Shown here: positions 61,477 through 64,000 of the stretch, one piece after another | Layout: every line of letters begins with the position of its first letter | How positions within the stretch are numbered: position 1 is the first letter of the stretch | From: Acetobacter ghanensis | GTDB taxonomy: Bacteria > Pseudomonadota > Alphaproteobacteria > Acetobacterales > Acetobacteraceae | NCBI RefSeq assembly: GCF_001499675.1 | Contig: NZ_LN609302.1 | Location: 2,141,896-2,205,895 of the forward strand | Direction of reading: 5' to 3' | Length of the DNA: 64,000 bases | The notes under the pieces: model-generated | What the model was told of the DNA's origin: nothing | What the model saw: only the letters and a program-made list of their open reading frames with translations | The model's database searches: none | Position numbers and translations under genes: made by a program

Positions 61477-61501
61477 CGCCTGCTATCTGGCCTATGAACA
61501 C

Positions 61502-61846
61502 TTAGTCCCCAGCAGGCTTGGCGGAGCTGGTCAGCACGGTGGAAATGGTGTCCCGCAGGACCATAACCCGCACGTTGGGAGCAATTTCCACTTCAACTTC
61601 GCTCGACTCTTCCTTGGTGCGCTGCACAACGCCCACGATGCCACCAGCGGTTACAACCCGGTCGCCACGACGCAGAGCCTTAAGCTCTGTTTTGAGCTGC
61701 TTCTGGCGCTGCTGCTGCGGGCGAATGAGCAGGAAATACATAATGGCGAAAACAGCAACAAACGGCAGAAAGGACATAAGCCCTGAAGCACCGCCAGAGC
61801 CTCCGGCTGTTTGGGCGTAAGCAGCAGGAATAAGGAAATCGGACAT
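61502..61846 (-). CDS. yajC: Preprotein translocase subunit YajC
   Basis: A 114-residue protein with one membrane helix (GLMSFLPFVAVFAIMYFLLIRPQQQRQKQ) and a cytoplasmic basic tail (LKALRRGDRVVTAGGIVGVVQRTKEESSEVEVEIAPNVRVMVLRDTISTVL), the SecDF-associated YajC. ATG 61846 follows AAGG at 11 nt. It is usually followed by secD and secF, but here no Sec gene lies downstream: priA converges on it. Confidence 0.94.
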   Translation of the reverse strand: MSDFLIPAAYAQTAGGSGGASGLMSFLPFVAVFAIMYFLLIRPQQQRQKQLKTELKALRRGDRVVTAGGIVGVVQRTKEESSEVEVEIAPNVRVMVLRDTISTVLTSSAKPAGD

Positions 61847-61976
61847 AAGGTTACAGACCTTCAACAATGGCTGGTTGCGAAAACAGAAGAAGTGACCATA
61901 ATTTTCAATCCTCCCGCGTCAAGCACCCATGCGGACGAAAGACCACCAGACTAACATTAAACAAGGAATAAAACTG

Positions 61977-62846
61977 ATGGAGCAGACCCTGCAGCCAACA
62001 TTAGAGCGTATTGCCGCGGCTCTGGAGCGCCTGTCTCCTCCTCCTGCAACGCTGGACGGTGTGGATAAGGCGGATGCTTTTGTCTGGCTGCCTGAGCGCG
62101 GACGCCTGCACCCCATCCCCCATGTGGCGCATGTTCCGGTTGACCTGTTGCAGGGGGTAGACCTGCAACGGCGGATACTGCTGGAGAACACATACCACTT
62201 TGCCAACGGCCTGTCCGCCAATAACGCCATGTTGTGGGGCGCACGCGGCATGGGCAAATCCTCGCTGGTTAAGGGGGCACATGCACTGGTCAACCAGGTG
62301 GATGGCAAACCCTGCGCACCGGGTGCCGGACGTGTGGCACTGATAGAAATCCAGCGCGAAGATCTGTCCACCCTGCCCCTGCTGCTGGGTCTGCTGCGCG
62401 AAAATTCACGCCGGTTTATTCTGTTTTGTGATGACCTGTCCTTCGAGAAGGAAGACCGGGACTACAAAGCCCTCAAATCCGTGCTCGATGGTGGCATTGC
62501 GGGACGGCCGGACAATGTTCTGTTCTACGCCACCTCCAACCGCCGCCACCTGATGCCGCGCGATATGATAGAGAACGAACGTTCAACCGCCATCAACCCC
62601 TCCGAGGCAACGGAGGAAAAAGTCTCCCTTTCCGACCGGTTTGGCCTGTGGCTTGGCTTCCATGCCTGCGAGCAGGATACCTACGCCGATATGGTCAAGA
62701 CCTATGCCCACGAACGCAACCTGCCCATAAGCGACGATGCGCTACTGGCCCGCGCCAATGAATGGTCCATCACACGGGGGAGCCGCTCCGGCCGGGTGGC
62801 CTACCAGTTCATAGAAGCGCTGACGGCCGAACTGGCTGCTCATTAA
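61977..62846 (+). CDS. DUF815-family AAA+ ATPase
   Basis: A 289-residue P-loop ATPase: Walker A GARGMGKSSLVK near residue 90, a Walker B-like FILFCDDLSF, DGGIAGRPDNVLFYATSNRRHLMPRDM with an Arg sensor, and a C-terminal helical part (SDRFGLWLGFHACEQDTYADMVKTYA). The family is called DUF815; its role is unknown. ATG 61977 has AAGGA 9 nt upstream. It is divergent from yajC. Confidence 0.88.
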   Translation: MEQTLQPTLERIAAALERLSPPPATLDGVDKADAFVWLPERGRLHPIPHVAHVPVDLLQGVDLQRRILLENTYHFANGLSANNAMLWGARGMGKSSLVKGAHALVNQVDGKPCAPGAGRVALIEIQREDLSTLPLLLGLLRENSRRFILFCDDLSFEKEDRDYKALKSVLDGGIAGRPDNVLFYATSNRRHLMPRDMIENERSTAINPSEATEEKVSLSDRFGLWLGFHACEQDTYADMVKTYAHERNLPISDDALLARANEWSITRGSRSGRVAYQFIEALTAELAAH

Positions 62847-62959
62847 TTTGCCAAAGTTGCCCCTAATAGTCTTGCATCCAACAGGGCTATGAGTTGAGAT
62901 AGCATTCGCAAATGGCGGCATCGACCTGATGCCGCGGGGGCCCCTTGATTCGAGGCGAA

Positions 62960-64000
62960 ATGAACCAGACTGTACCGCCCAATTCTGACGATACGTCCTT
63001 TGATGCTGAGACACGTTCCAGCGCAACAGATATACGCAGGGTACGCTCCAACCCCGACTACTGGTACCCAGTCGCCTGGTCGCGCGAGCTTAAACCCGGC
63101 AAGACCATTGGCACCCGCTATGCAGGCACGCCCATAGCACTAGTACGCCCGGTGGAAGGCTCCGTTTTTGCGCTGGAGGACCGTTGCGCCCACCGGCAGG
63201 TTCCCCTGAGCAAGGGGGTTGTTTCTGGCAGTTCGGTCAAATGCTGCTACCACGGCTGGGCCTATGGCCGCTCCGGCCGGTGTATTGACGTGCCGTATCT
63301 GGGCAAGGGCAAGCTGCCCAACGGGGTGCGCACCTTCCCCTGCCGCGAGCAGAACGGCATGATCTTTATTTTTCCCGGTGATCCGGAAAAAGCCGACAGC
63401 GTGCCGCTGGCCCCGCATCTGGCCAAGGCGGATAACCCCGCCTACAAAACTCGCTATTTTGGCCGCACCGTTGGCTGCCACTACAGCTTCATGCATGAAA
63501 ACCTGATGGATATGAACCACCAGTTCATGCACTCCAAACAGATGGGGCAGATGAAGCCCCGCTTTCTGGGCCAGAAGCGTGAGCCGGGGCTGGTGGAAGC
63601 CCGCTACAGCTTTGCCCGCACAAGCGGCAAGCAGCCTTTTGGCGAGGCGCTGATTTTTGGTGAACGCCGCGATGCATCGGAAAAATTCCAGCACCGCGAT
63701 GTTATGACCATCCGCACGGAATACCCCTACCAGACCCTACGCATCCAGACCGGGGATGAAGACCCAGTGATGGATCTGTGGATTGTGTACACACCCCAGA
63801 GTGCTGATGAACTGACCAACAGGACCTTTGGTCTGCTCTCGGTCAAGCGCCCCAAAATTCCCGGTATTCTGGACATGGCATGGCCTCTGCTCGTCGCCTT
63901 TACCGAGCGGATTTTTGCCGAAGACCGCGAGATTGTTGAACTGGAACAGAACGCATGGCGCGAACTGGGCGGGGACCACAATGTGGAAGTCTTCCCCGTT
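62960..64000 (+). CDS. Rieske non-heme iron oxygenase, alpha subunit (3' end outside window)
   Basis: 347 residues from ATG 62960 run to the window end without a stop. The N-terminal Rieske domain has CAHRQVPLSKG (residues 75-85) and CCYHGWAYG, giving the C-x-H and C-x2-H ligands. The catalytic domain has the HENLMDMNHQFMH pattern, in which two His and an Asp would bind the mononuclear iron. Related enzymes hydroxylate or demethylate aromatic or fatty rings with an external reductase; the substrate is unknown. It follows the DUF815 gene by 113 bp. Confidence 0.88.
   Translation, partial: MNQTVPPNSDDTSFDAETRSSATDIRRVRSNPDYWYPVAWSRELKPGKTIGTRYAGTPIALVRPVEGSVFALEDRCAHRQVPLSKGVVSGSSVKCCYHGWAYGRSGRCIDVPYLGKGKLPNGVRTFPCREQNGMIFIFPGDPEKADSVPLAPHLAKADNPAYKTRYFGRTVGCHYSFMHENLMDMNHQFMHSKQMGQMKPRFLGQKREPGLVEARYSFARTSGKQPFGEALIFGERRDASEKFQHRDVMTIRTEYPYQTLRIQTGDEDPVMDLWIVYTPQSADELTNRTFGLLSVKRPKIPGILDMAWPLLVAFTERIFAEDREIVELEQNAWRELGGDHNVEVFPV

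Overview
The window reads as core chromosome of an alphaproteobacterium, most likely an acetic acid bacterium (Acetobacteraceae). Supporting signs are the order dusB-ntrB-ntrC-ntrY-ntrX-hfq-hflX, a bifunctional IspDF, an NDUFS4-type complex I subunit, GC-rich coding DNA and short gaps. I recognise no phage, insertion sequence, CRISPR array or rRNA operon. These calls come from reading protein motifs, not from database searches.

Layout. 0-12.9 kb: end of a glutamate-cysteine ligase, a broken GT4 glycosyltransferase, an MFS exporter, the envelope/ribosome operon yfgM-like/bamB/der, a GT9 heptosyltransferase-like gene, ygfZ and hisI in one frame, lpxB and a SulP transporter. 12.9-19.8 kb: msrQ, a 3-hydroxyisobutyrate dehydrogenase-like gene, a squalene/phytoene synthase-like protein, sodB, clpB and a Nudix hydrolase. 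19.8-30.8 kb: a leftward nitrogen and RNA regulation block (ispDF, dusB, ntrBC, ntrYX, hfq, hflX) with a stand-alone P-II gene. 30.9-34.3 kb: a ubiquinone hydroxylase, cysE, tRNA-Arg, an NDUFS4-like gene, tRNA-Pro and gpt.

34.4-40.4 kb is a run of metal genes, three with their own visible control element: a COG0523 (CobW/ZigA) metallochaperone behind a Zur-like box, the Mn exporter mntP behind a yybP-ykoY riboswitch, an RcnB-like periplasmic protein, and a TonB siderophore receptor behind a Fur-like box. 40.7-47 kb: a CHASE3-HAMP-GAF-GGDEF diguanylate cyclase, a nitroreductase, an AT-rich gene-free stretch, tRNA-Ser, efp, an inositol monophosphatase and a methyltransferase. 47-64 kb: a large DinG-like helicase, a cold shock protein, a dienelactone hydrolase, groESL with a CIRCE operator, amtB, arfB, two envelope/secreted proteins, pip, xerC, priA, yajC, a DUF815 ATPase and a Rieske oxygenase cut by the window end.

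Two observations stand out. First, several conserved genes (a glycosyltransferase, clpB, the ubiquinone hydroxylase, priA, perhaps ygfZ) are each broken by one-base deletions, mostly in short homopolymers; this looks like consensus sequence error rather than gene decay. Second, both NtrC and NtrX lack the GAFTGA loop needed to drive sigma-54, so nitrogen control here probably works through another sigma factor. I did not find a clearly new multi-gene system.
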